NCBI RefSeq assembly: GCF_018294505.1
Contig: NC_057813.1
Location: 321,183,191 to 321,247,190 of the forward strand
Length of the DNA stretch: 64,000 bases
Direction of reading: 5' to 3'
Source of the DNA: Triticum aestivum
Lineage: Eukaryota; Streptophyta; Magnoliopsida; Poales; Poaceae
Made by a program: the position numbers and the translations under genes. The notes under the pieces are model-generated. The model searched no databases and was not told the DNA's origin. It saw only the letters and a list, made by a program, of their open reading frames with translations. Below, one piece after another: positions 55,653-64,000 of the stretch (position 1 is the stretch's first letter; every line of letters starts with the position of its first letter).

Positions 55653-56850
55653 CAATTCCAAGACCGTGAAATTGAAGTTGAGGCCCGGGCGCAGCGTCAT
55701 GATATCCGCCGAGTTCTTGAACTCCCAGGCGGGTCTCCTCCTCTACTGCAGGGGGGGCGATGCGGCGACGAAGGAAGTCTGCGCCAACTGCGCCTACAGT
55801 AAGCCCGACAAGCCTAAGGCGAAGGATCCGGGTGACGGCAATCTTCAACCTGTCGTCCTCCGGGGCCACATTGCTCCAATCATTGCCGCGCACTACTGGG
55901 GTTTGGCGCAGGGCGGTGAAAGGCTGCGGGTTCTCCTCAATGATCCAGCACCATTCGGCCCTCCACTCTTCCCATTTGCTGCGGAGCTCGCCCTCCAGAT
56001 ACGCTTCCTTCTTGCCAGTTCTCGAGATCCAAGCGATTCCTCCGGCAAGGGGCTCTCCTCTCTCGACCTGGGGCATGAAGAAGTGGCGGAAGAGGGCTAC
56101 ATTTGGGTGGACTCCGACAAAGTTTTCGCACAAATGTGCGAAAACTGCCATGGTCAGAACGGCGTTGGGGGTGAAGTCAAGAAGGCGGAACCCGTAGGTG
56201 TTCATAATGTCGCAGAAGAAATCAGAAAAAGGCGGGCAGAGCCCGCAGTAGAAGAACAACGCGAAGAAGGGGTACCCGCTTGGAGCCAGTTCCGAAGCTG
56301 CAGCCGGGAGCACCCTCGTGCGCAGATGCGCTCGCGTCTCCGTCGACCAGAAGAGGTAGTATTACTCCCTCAGCTCCTGCGCACTGAGCTGAGGGGGGAA
56401 GAGGGCCCGCTCCTTCCGCAGCGCCGTGAGCCGCTGCGCCTCGGCTGACTTCACGCCCTTCCCCTTGTCGGCTTTTGGAGCCATGGAGGAGGTGGTGGGG
56501 GAGATCGGCGGCGTTGGTGATGCTGGTGGCAATGGGGGGCGGAGCGCTACTCTCTTTCTGCTTCAAGGAGAAGGGGGGAGCGGCGGAGATTTCTGGAGTT
56601 GGAGCAACAAACGGCGAGATGGGCAAACTGCCCCTGTTTCCCCTGCTTATAAAGAGGGAGGGGGCGGATGTTTCGCCCTTCCGAATAAAGAAGCCACCCA
56701 CGATCTCTCCCACGACGCCGCATTCGACGCGTGCCGTTAGGAAGGGCGCGGTGGATATGGAGTCAGATACGGCGTAACCCAGGCCGCATGTGCCCGTGCC
56801 CTGTTTTGGCCCTGGCCCAACAGCGCTCGGCACCGTGCATGGCCCAGGCC

Positions 56851-56860
56851 CGGGGGCTCC
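56851..56860 (+). promoter_or_regulatory. Polypurine tract of element 2
   Basis: CGGGGGCTCC directly before the 3' LTR, part of a longer CCCGGGGGCT motif shared with element 3. Confidence 0.6.
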
Positions 56861-57804
56861 TGTCGGTGTACTAGAATAGGGGTACCCTAGTACCCCGAAC
56901 TTGTGCACGGGCAGTTGCAGCACCCCGCAGCAAGGCTTGCCGGACGACCGCCAAGGTCCTCCGTGGCTCCCTTGGAGCCATTCAAGAAACAAAGTATTCA
57001 AGCCAAGGAGACGAGCCCCCGGCAAGAGGAGCTTGTCGGGAAGGCCAACCAAGGCATCCTAAGGAACTTTCCGCGACGCGCCACGCGTCCCAGCAAGGCA
57101 ACAAGGCCCCGGCAAGAGGAGCTTGCCGGGAAGACCGACCAGGGCATCTCGAGGCCTGGTGGGCGACAAGCTTCCAGGCGCGACAAGATGACGGCCGCGG
57201 CAAGGTGCTTGCCGCGGCAGGCGGCCACTCTGTACCCACGCTCCAGCACATCCACCAACGTGTCGCTCTGGGGGCCTTTCCAGGCGCGCGTGGTGGGAGG
57301 CTGTGCAGCCAGCGGTGTGCGGTGGCATGCGAAGCGGACAAGACTGCCATCATGGCGAGCGGTGGCGTTCCTGACGGTACCTTTTCTGCACTGTTTGGGC
57401 GACACAGACGGGCATTTAATGCCCTTGTCCCCTGCCGTCAGGGTTAGGTAGGATACACTGTACAAGTAACTGTACCAACCACCTCTCTTTTTACATTTGT
57501 ACCCTTGTCTACGTTGCCACCTGTCGGTGACCCCTTTAGCGTATAAAAGGAGGCCCACGCGCAACGTAGAGGAGGTTCAACTCTTTCGGAAGCCAGAAAA
57601 ACACTTAGCTCTCTCGAGCAAGAACAGAATAGAATCAGACAAGCAGCAGTAGGAGTGTGATCTCTCCGGAGAGCTCCGAAGCTGGGTAAACTGCTCGTGT
57701 GCTTCGCCTCGATCTGCTCTTCGTGCGACCTCCGCCCCCCGCTGAACCGAAAGGGGCCACGGTCCGCCGGCCCCATAGGTGCTCGTGGATCAGTTTCCCC
57801 GACA
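56861..57804 (+). repeat. 3' LTR of element 2, 944 bp
   Basis: Matches 44701-45643 along its length and ends GTTTCCCCGACA. TATA box at 57542-57549. Confidence 0.92.
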
Positions 57805-57809
57805 CCCTC
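57805..57809 (+). repeat. Target site duplication CCCTC, right, of element 2
   Basis: Exact match to 44696-44700. Confidence 0.92.
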
Positions 57810-58609
57810 CACGCATGGCTCTTACTGACTCCATCTCTCCCGCTCATCAGGGTGCTCTACGTTCTCGGGACCCGGCTCTCGCGCGAGGCTCCGTCGCCGC
57901 TAGTATGCCAGGTCGTGATGCCATGGTAAAGGCCAGGGGTAAGGGCTTGAGAGCCGGTAGGAGCCTCTGAGGTGCAGTGCTCAAGGCCCCCCCTTTCACG
58001 TGCAAGCGACTTGCGCGAGAAAAGAGTGGATGGCTCCAAGAGGGTACCTAGGAGGGGCTGCGCCTCATGGCATGCAGCGTGATATCACTGCGAGGTTTCG
58101 GCGAAGCCGCTCGTGGTCCTGCCTCCAAAGGTTCCCGCGAGTTATTCACAAAACACAAAGGGAACCCGCACTTTCTATCCTTCTCGTGATCTTTCTACGA
58201 GAAGATGAAGGCATTAAGGACCCGGTGAGGTGACGTGCGCGGGGCCGACCGTGAGCCAGAGCTCAGTCTCTTAGGTTTATCAGCACTTCAGGGACCAACC
58301 TGAGCACAGACGGCATGCCAGCAGCCCCCGTCGCAGGATGACCAAAGGTGGGTTAGGAACACAAGAAAGGCAACTCCGTAGACGATGGGTCGACAGGGAT
58401 AACCTTAATAACCAAAACAACTTGAGCATGCACAACTAGTCTGGAGTACATGAATAAAAATGAGGCAACTGCAGGGTCGGGCCCTAACAGCTTAAGGATA
58501 ATGCAGCCCAAGGGGCGCCCTCAACTAAACAAACCAAAAAGTCACCTGGCACCATTGTTGTAGAAGCATTTGGGTAGCTGAAGACGTGTGCTGCAGAAAC
58601 CGCTCCTCA
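57810..58609 (-). other. Element 3 non-coding region, right of the element 2 insertion
   Basis: No coding signal. The block 57845-57970 repeats 44350-44480. The remainder is unique within the window. Confidence 0.5.
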
Positions 58610-58890
58610 CGGGCCAGCCAGCTCCCGAGGCCCGGGAGGCTCCGAAGGTGTGGGGGGCTCACATGGGTCCGACACCTCCTCTGCCAGGACCGCCTGGCGC
58701 CTTGCCTCGTGGGCTGCCAAGGCTCCCTGCATGAGGCTCTGGTACGAGGCGGCTGCGTTTAGCAGACCGAACGGCATGCAGACGTAGCTGTAGGGGTAGC
58801 CCCCACTTCAGCTGACGCGGGAGGGCCTGTAGAGCTCCTGAGAAGCATCCCTATTGAGGCCTGGAATGTTGACGCAGACACGTAGCTCGC
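58610..58890 (-). pseudogene. Element 3 reverse transcriptase stub
   Basis: Minus-strand frames give GELRVCVNIPGLNRDASQEL, then YSYVCMPFGLLNAAASYQSL and ALAAHEARRQAV. These are the first RT motifs only, as in element 1; the YxDD region is absent. A short frame change lies between the two motif blocks. The LTR end abuts the stub with no leader, gag or protease in between. Confidence 0.7.
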
Positions 58891-58893
58891 CAC

Positions 58894-59198
58894 TGTCAGA
58901 TTTCGAGTTCCACAAACCCTTGAGAGGTTTGAACTCTGGGGTGGATGCGAAGAACTCATCCTCCCCAGTCTGCCTACTCACCAATCTCATAGCCTAGCTC
59001 ATCGAACTCAAGGGAAAGGGGACATGGCAGTTTACCCAGGGTTGGGACACCTTGCGGTGTAAACCCTACTCCTACTTTGTGGTGGATTGTCCTCAAGGGG
59101 CGGAGGATGAACTAGTACCGTGGAGAACCACCTCAGGAGGTGTGTTCAAGAGCTCAAGTCAAACGGTGAGCTGGTCAGGGTGGAATGGATCCGATCCT
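58894..59198 (-). repeat. 5' LTR remnant of element 3
   Basis: On the minus strand it ends AACTCGAAATCTGACA at 58894, matching the ends of the element 3 and element 1 LTRs. It is cut at 59198 by element 4. Confidence 0.75.
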
Positions 59199-60710
59199 TG
59201 ATACGTCTCCAACATATCTATAATTTTTGATTGTTCCATGCTATTATATTACCCCTTTTGGATGTTTATGGGCTTTATTTTACACATTTATATCATTTTT
59301 GGGACTAACCTACTAACCGGAGGCCCAGCCCGTATTCCTGTTTTTTTTTCCTATTTCAGTATTTTGAAGAAAAGGAATATCAAACGGAGTCCAAACGGAA
59401 TGAAACCTTTGGGATCGTGATTTTCGGAACGAACGTGATCGAGAGGACTTGGAGTGCAAGTCAAGAAGCAATTGAGGCGGCCAAGAGATAGGAGGGCACG
59501 CCCACCCCAACAGGGCGCGCCCCTGTCTCCTGGGCCCCTTAGGAGGCCACCGACGTACTTCTTTCCTCCTATATATACCCACGTACCCTGAAAACATCCA
59601 GGGAGCCCACAAAAAACAATTTCCACCGCCGTAACCTTCTGTATCCGTGAGATCCAATCTTGGAGCCTTCGCCGGCGCTTCGCCGGAAGGGGAATCGACC
59701 ATGGAGGGCCTCTACATCAACACCATAGCCCCTCCGATGAGTTGTGAGTAGTTTACCACAGACCTTCGGGTCCATAGTTATTAGCTAGATGGCTTTTTCT
59801 CTCTTTTTGGATCTCAATACCATGTTCTCCCCCTCTCTTGTGGAAATCTATTCGATGTAAACTCTTTTTGCGGTGTGTTTGTCGAGATCCAATGAATTGT
59901 GGGTTTATGATCAAGTTTATCTATGAGAAATATTTGAATCTCCTCTGAATTCTTTTATGTATGATTGAGTTATCTTTGCAAGTCTCTTCAAATTATCAGT
60001 TTGGTTTGGCCTACCCAGTGACAGAAAGGGTTGCAAGGCACGTATTGTATTGTTGCCATCGAGGATAAAAAGATGGGGTTTATATCATATTGCTTGAGTT
60101 TATCCCTCTACATCATGTCATCTTTCTTAATGTGTTACTCTGTTCTTATGAACTTAATACTCTAGATGCATGCTGGATAGCGGTCGATGTGTGGAGCAAT
60201 AGTAGTAGATGCAGCAGGAGTCGGTCTACTTGTCATGGACGTGATGCCTATATACATGATCATGCCTAGATAATCTCATATTTATTCGCTTTTCTATCAA
60301 TTGCTCGACAGTAATTTGTTCACCCACTGTAATACTTATGCTATCTTGAGAGAAGCCACTAGTGAAACCTATGGCCCCCGGGTCTATCTTTTATCATATA
60401 AGCTTTCAATCTACTTTTATTTGCATCTTTACTTTTAGCATCTATATTATAAAATCCCAAAAATATATTTATCTTATCATACTATCTCTATCAGATCTCA
60501 CTTTCGCAAGTGGCTGTGAAGGCATTGACAACCCCTTTATTGCGTTGGTTGCGAGTTCTTTGTTTGTTTGTGTAGGTGCGTGGGACTTTTGAGGAGCCTC
60601 CTACTGGATTGATACCTTGGTTCTCAAAAACTGAGGGAAATACTTATGCTACTATTGCTGCATCACCCTTTCCTCTTCAAGGAAAACCAACACAAGCTCA
60701 AGACGTATCA
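59199..60710 (+). repeat. 5' LTR of element 4, 1512 bp
   Basis: Begins TGATACGTCTCCAACATATC and ends CTCAAGACGTATCA. The TATATATA box is at 59570-59577. The 3' two-thirds align with 7485-8524. Confidence 0.85.
59570..59577 (+). promoter_or_regulatory. TATA box in element 4 LTR
   Basis: TATATATA following a pyrimidine-rich stretch; promoter role inferred from position. Confidence 0.55.
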
Positions 60711-60721
60711 AGAAGGATTTC

Positions 60722-60739
60722 TGGCGCCGTTGTCGGGGA
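60722..60739 (+). promoter_or_regulatory. Primer binding site, tRNA-Asp type
   Basis: TGGCGCCGTTGTCGGGGA, one mismatch to the tRNA-Asp complement, 11 bases after the LTR. Confidence 0.8.
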
Positions 60740-60935
60740 GGTCTTCGCTCAAGTCAAGACATACCAAGTACCCATCACAAACTCATCTCCCTCGCATTTA
60801 CATTATTTGCCATTTGCCTCTCATTTTCCTCTCCCCCACTTCACCCTTGTCGTTTTATTTGCCCTCTCTTTCCCAATCTCCTCTCTTTTTCGCTTGCCTT
60901 TTTCCGTTTGCTTGTCTGTTGGATTACTTGTTGCC

Positions 60936-62053
60936 ATGGCGCAAGATAATACCAAATTGTGTGATTTCTCCAATACAAATAATAATGATTTTGTTAGTAC
61001 TCCGATTGCTCCTCTTAATGATATTGAGTCTTGTGAAATTAATACTGCTTTGCTGAATCTTGTTATGAAATATCAATTCGCCGGCCTTCCTAGTGAAGAT
61101 GTCGCTACCCATCTAAACAACTTTGTTGATTTGTGTGATATGCAAAAGAAGAAAGATACGGATAATGATATTGTTAAATTGAAGTTATTTCCGATTTCAC
61201 TTAGAGATCATGCTAAAGTTTGGTTTTCGTCTTTGCCTAAAATAGTATTGATTCTTGGAACAAGTGCAAAGATGCTTTTATCTCTAAGTATTTTCCTCCT
61301 GCTAAGATCATCACTCTTAGGACCAATATTATGAATTTTAAACAACTTGATCATGAGCATGTTACCCAATCTTGGGAAAGAATGAAATTGATGATTCGCA
61401 ATTGCCCTACTCATGGTTTGAATTTATGGATGATCATACAAAATTTTTATGCCGGTTTGAACTTTGCTTCTAGAAATCTTTTAGATTCGGCCGCGGGAGG
61501 CACGTTTATGGAAATTACGTTAGGAGATACTACAAAACTTCTTGATAATATTATGGCTAATTATTCTCAATGACACACCGAAAGATCTTCTAGTAAAAAA
61601 GTGCATGCTATATAAGAAATCAATGTTTTGAGTGGAAAGATGGATGAACTTATGAAGTTGTTTGCTACTAAAAATACTCCTCTTGATCCCAATGATATGC
61701 CTTCGTCTACTTTGATTGAGAATAATAACGAATCTATGGATGTGAATTTTGTTGGTAGGAATTGTTTTGGAAACAATGCTTATAGAGGAAACTTTAATCC
61801 TAGACCGTTCCCTAGTAATTCCTCTAATAATTATGGAAATTCATACAATAATTCTTATGGTAATTTTAATAAGATTCCCTCTGATTTTGAGAATAGTGTG
61901 AAAGAATTTATGATTTCTCAAAAGAATTTTAATGCCTTGCTTGAAGAAAAGTTGCTCAAAGTTGATGATTTGGCTAGGAACGTTGATATACTTTCGCTTG
62001 ATGTTGATTCTCTTAAACTTAGATCTACTCCTCCAAAGCATGATATCAATTAG
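60936..62053 (+). pseudogene. Element 4 gag
   Basis: ATG at 60936 opens MAQDNTKLCDFSNTNNND. The gag core has FAGLPSEDVATHLNNFVDLC, LKLFPISLRDHAKVWFSSLP and, after a frame change near 61240, NFKQLDHEHVTQSWERMKLM and QNFYAGLNFASRNLLDSAAG. A stop at 61571-61573 precedes an Asn/Tyr-rich tail (NNYGNSYNNSYGNFNK), with further open frame to 62053. No CCHC finger is visible. Confidence 0.75.
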
Positions 62054-62065
62054 TCCCTCAAATCC

Positions 62066-63012
62066 ATGAGAATTTCCATTGATGAGTGCAAGGAAAGAAC
62101 TGCTAGATTGAGTGCTAAGAAAGATTGCTTTGTAAAGGCGTGTTCTTCTAGTTTCCGTGAAAATAATGATGAAGATCTTAAAGTTATTGATGTGTCTCCT
62201 ATTAGATCTTTGTTTTGCAATATGAATCTTAATAATAATGGGACTGGAGATGAGTCAACTTTAGTTAGAAGGCGTCCCAATAATTCGGAGTTTTCAGATC
62301 TTGATGCTAAATTTGGTAAAAGTGGGATTGGAGAAGTCATGACTTTAAATAGTATTGAACCCACTATCTCGGATTTCAAGGAATTTGATTATGATAATTG
62401 TTCTTTAGAAGGTTGTATTTCCTTGTTGCAATCCGTTGTTAATTCTCCTCATGCTTATAGTCAAAATAAAGCTTTTACCAAACATATCATTGATGCCTTG
62501 ATGCAATCTTATGATGAAAAACTTAATTTGGAAGTTTCTATACCTAGAAAACTTAATGATGAGTGGGAACCTACTATAAAGATTAAAATTAAAGATCATG
62601 AGTGTTATGCTTTGTGTGTTTTGGGTGCTAGTGTTTCCATGATTCCGAAAACTTTATGTGATATTCTAGGTTTCCATGATCTTTATGATTGCTCTTTAAA
62701 TTTGCACCTTGCGGATTCTACCATTAAAAACCCAATGGGAAGGATGATGTTCTCATTGTTGCAAATAGAAATTTGGTGCCCATAGATTTTATCGTTCTTG
62801 ATATAGATTGCAATCTTTCTTGCCCTATTATTCTTGGTAGACCTTTCCTTAGTACGATTGGCGCGATTATTGATATGAAGGAAGAGAATATTAGATTCCA
62901 ATTTCCATTAAGGAAAGGCATGGAGCACTTTCCAAGAAATAAAGTAAAATTACCTTATGAATCTAGCATGCGAGCTACTTATGAATTGAGTGCCAAAGAT
63001 GGCACTACTTAG
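62066..63012 (+). pseudogene. Element 4 retropepsin-like protease
   Basis: The frame leads through IKIKDHECYALCVLGASVSM. The active-site triplet normally reads Asp-Leu-Gly or Asp-Ser/Thr-Gly; here the Asp position is Val (GTT 62618-62620). A frame change near 62740 puts the second half (LSCPIILGRPFLSTIGAIID) in another frame, ending at 63010-63012. It is therefore inactive. Confidence 0.7.
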
Positions 63013-64000
63013 ATCTATCTTTGCTTTTATGCCTAGCTAGGGGCGTTAAACGATAGCGCTAGTTGGGAGGCAACCCAATTTTATTTGTGTTTTTTGTTTT
63101 TGTTTCTGTTTAGTAATAAATTTTGCATCTACCTTCTGTTTAGATGTGTTTTTATGATTTAATTAGTGTTTGTGCCAAGTAGAACCTATAGGATAACCTA
63201 TGGTGATAGTTAATTTGATTCTGCTGAAAAACAGAAACTTTGCATGCACGAAATTAGTTTTGTTAAATCACAGAAACGTTCTTTTGTGTTGATTATTTTT
63301 GCTCCTGATCAATAGACAAATTTCCCAGGACTTACTATTTTTGTAGGATTTTTAAAGTTCCAGAAGTTTGTGTTAGTTACAAATTGCTACAGACTGTTCT
63401 GTTTTTGACAGATTCTGTTTTTTGTGTGTTGTTTGCTTATTTTGATGCATCTATGGCTAGTATTAAGTGGTATGAACCATAGAGAACTTGGAATACAGTA
63501 GGTTTAACACCAAAATAAATAAAGAATGAGTTCATTACAGTACCTTGTGTGGTGGTTTTGTTTTCTTTCACTAACGGAGCTTACGAGATTTCCTGTTGAG
63601 TTTTGTGTTGTGAAGTTTTCAAGTTTTGGGTAAACATTTGATGGACTATGGAATAAGGAGTGGCAAGAGCCTAAGCTTGGGGATGCCCATGGCACCCCAA
63701 GATATTCAAGAATAGCTAAAAGCCTAATCTTGGGGATGCCCCCGGAAGGCATCCCCTCTTCCGTCTTCGTTCATTAGTAACTTTACTTGGAGCTATATTT
63801 TTATTTGCCACATGACATGTGTTTTGCTTGGAGCGTCATGTATGGTATTAGTCTTTGCTTTTTAGTTTTCCACAATCATACTTGCTGTACATACCTTTTG
63901 GGAGAAGCCCACTTGATTAGAATTTATTAGAATACTCTATGTGCTTCACTTATATCTTTTGAGCTAGATAGTTTTTGCTCTAGTGCTTCACTTATATCTT
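63013..64000 (+). other. Element 4 non-coding internal region
   Basis: After the stop comes a 'cctagctaggggcgttaaac' block and 'gttgggaggcaacccaa', recurrent in Triticeae Gypsy elements, then AT-rich DNA. PPT-like TAAGCTTGGGGATGC (63672-63686) and a variant (63725-63739) form paired hairpin-like modules matching those in the minus-strand element. Confidence 0.6.

Larger units (their letters stand above)
52751..56484 (-). pseudogene. Spliced antisense gene of element 2: PF04195-like domain plus coiled coil
   Basis: On the minus strand an ATG at 56484 opens MAPKADKGKGVKSAEAQRLT. The N-terminal domain (PFFALFFYCGLCPPFSDFFC, TPNAVLTMAVFAHLCENFVG, NVALFRHFF) resembles Pfam PF04195, 'putative gypsy type transposon'. 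Exons are 56484-54877, 54785-54649, 54566-54366 and 54261-52751, separated by GT-AG introns of 91, 82 and 104 bp whose phases (2, 1, 1) keep one frame. Exon 3 has SPARE-like repeats. Exon 4 is a long heptad-rich coiled coil ending in KVSEIKRVEGDRVD. Disablements: TAA at 56362-56364, an extra base in a G7 run (55751-55757) with TAG at 55743-55745, and TAGs at 53708 and 53429. Function is unknown. Confidence 0.75.
44701..57804 (+). mobile_element. Element 2: Tat/Retand Gypsy retrotransposon, 13.1 kb, nearly complete
   Basis: LTRs are 44701-45643 and 56861-57804, with a 5-bp CCCTC duplication, primer-site motif, gag-pol reading frame, second (archaeal-type) RNase H, a spliced antisense gene and a polypurine tract. 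The extra RNase H between gypsy RNase H and integrase is the defining trait of the Tat lineage. By eye I count about 25 substitutions and one indel between the LTRs, so it is younger than element 1. It is disabled by nonsense codons, a gag frameshift and an integrase deletion. Confidence 0.92.
42165..59198 (-). mobile_element. Element 3: minus-strand, non-autonomous Tat-lineage Gypsy element split by element 2
   Basis: Right to left it comprises an LTR end (59198-58894), an RT stub (58890-58610), non-coding repeats (58600-57810 and 44695-43960), an antisense ORF (on the plus strand, 43348-43961), a polypurine tract and the 3' LTR (43047-42165). LTR ends and RT stub match element 1. Element 2 with its CCCTC duplication sits inside. 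The 5' LTR is cut by element 4. Left flank is GTTTC. Confidence 0.75.
59199..64000 (+). mobile_element. Element 4: gag-protease Gypsy element, 5' part
   Basis: LTR 59199-60710, tRNA-Asp type primer site, gag, protease and a non-coding internal region that runs past the window end. No RT or integrase follows protease. The five bases before the LTR are ATCCT; the far side is outside. It is the same family as the fragment at 7485-9110 and related to the solo LTR at 19700. Confidence 0.8.

Noticed and set aside
52751..56484. Antisense gene as an ordinary host gene hit by a retrotransposon
   Set aside because: It lies between LTRs with intact duplications and has a homologue at the same place in element 1, so it belongs to the element.

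Overview
This window is nuclear intergenic DNA from a large-genome grass, almost certainly a Triticeae species (wheat, Aegilops, barley or rye group). The evidence is the repeat content: Copia LTRs of the Angela/BARE/WIS type, several Gypsy families whose LTRs begin TGATACGTCTCC or TGTCGGTGT, Stowaway-type MITEs and a CACTA element with TTTGCCGTC subterminal repeats. I found no intact host protein-coding gene, tRNA or rRNA gene. Family names are recognition from memory and are given as tentative.

Layout. 1-9110 is a pile of truncated retroelements: a Copia RT/RNase H end with its LTR, a second Copia pol remnant, two minus-strand LTR pieces with a Copia RNase H end, and a Gypsy LTR with leader and gag. 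9111-11511 and 22765-26228 are low-copy-looking DNA holding MITEs, a LINE RNase H remnant and diverged duplicated segments. They were one continuous stretch before a Tat-lineage Gypsy element (element 1, 11517-22759, target duplication CTGAG) inserted between them. Element 1 itself carries a solo LTR (19700-21328) inside its antisense ORF.

26229-42164 is a minus-strand Gypsy-type element split by a Sabrina/WHAM-like gag-protease element (28018 to about 37975). That element was in turn hit by a 3.3-kb CACTA transposon (30657-33948, target duplication TCT). 42165-59198 is another minus-strand Tat-lineage element (element 3). It is split by a 13.1-kb, nearly complete Tat/Retand Gypsy element (element 2, 44701-57804, target duplication CCCTC). 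59199 to the window end is the 5' part of a further gag-protease Gypsy element (element 4).

How the parts fit. Only element 2 has a near-complete gag-PR-RT-RH-aRH-INT polyprotein. It carries nonsense codons, a frameshift and an integrase lacking its first catalytic aspartate. Elements 1 and 3 belong to a related family whose RT stops after an early motif, so they would need enzymes from elsewhere. The gag-PR elements at 28018 and 59199, and the minus-strand element, show no RT or integrase.

The most interesting layer is the antisense coding regions beside the 3' LTRs of the Tat-type elements. Element 2 holds a multi-exon antisense gene with three GT-AG introns of matching phase, element 1 a broken homologue, and element 3 a different antisense ORF that weakly resembles a plant B3 domain.
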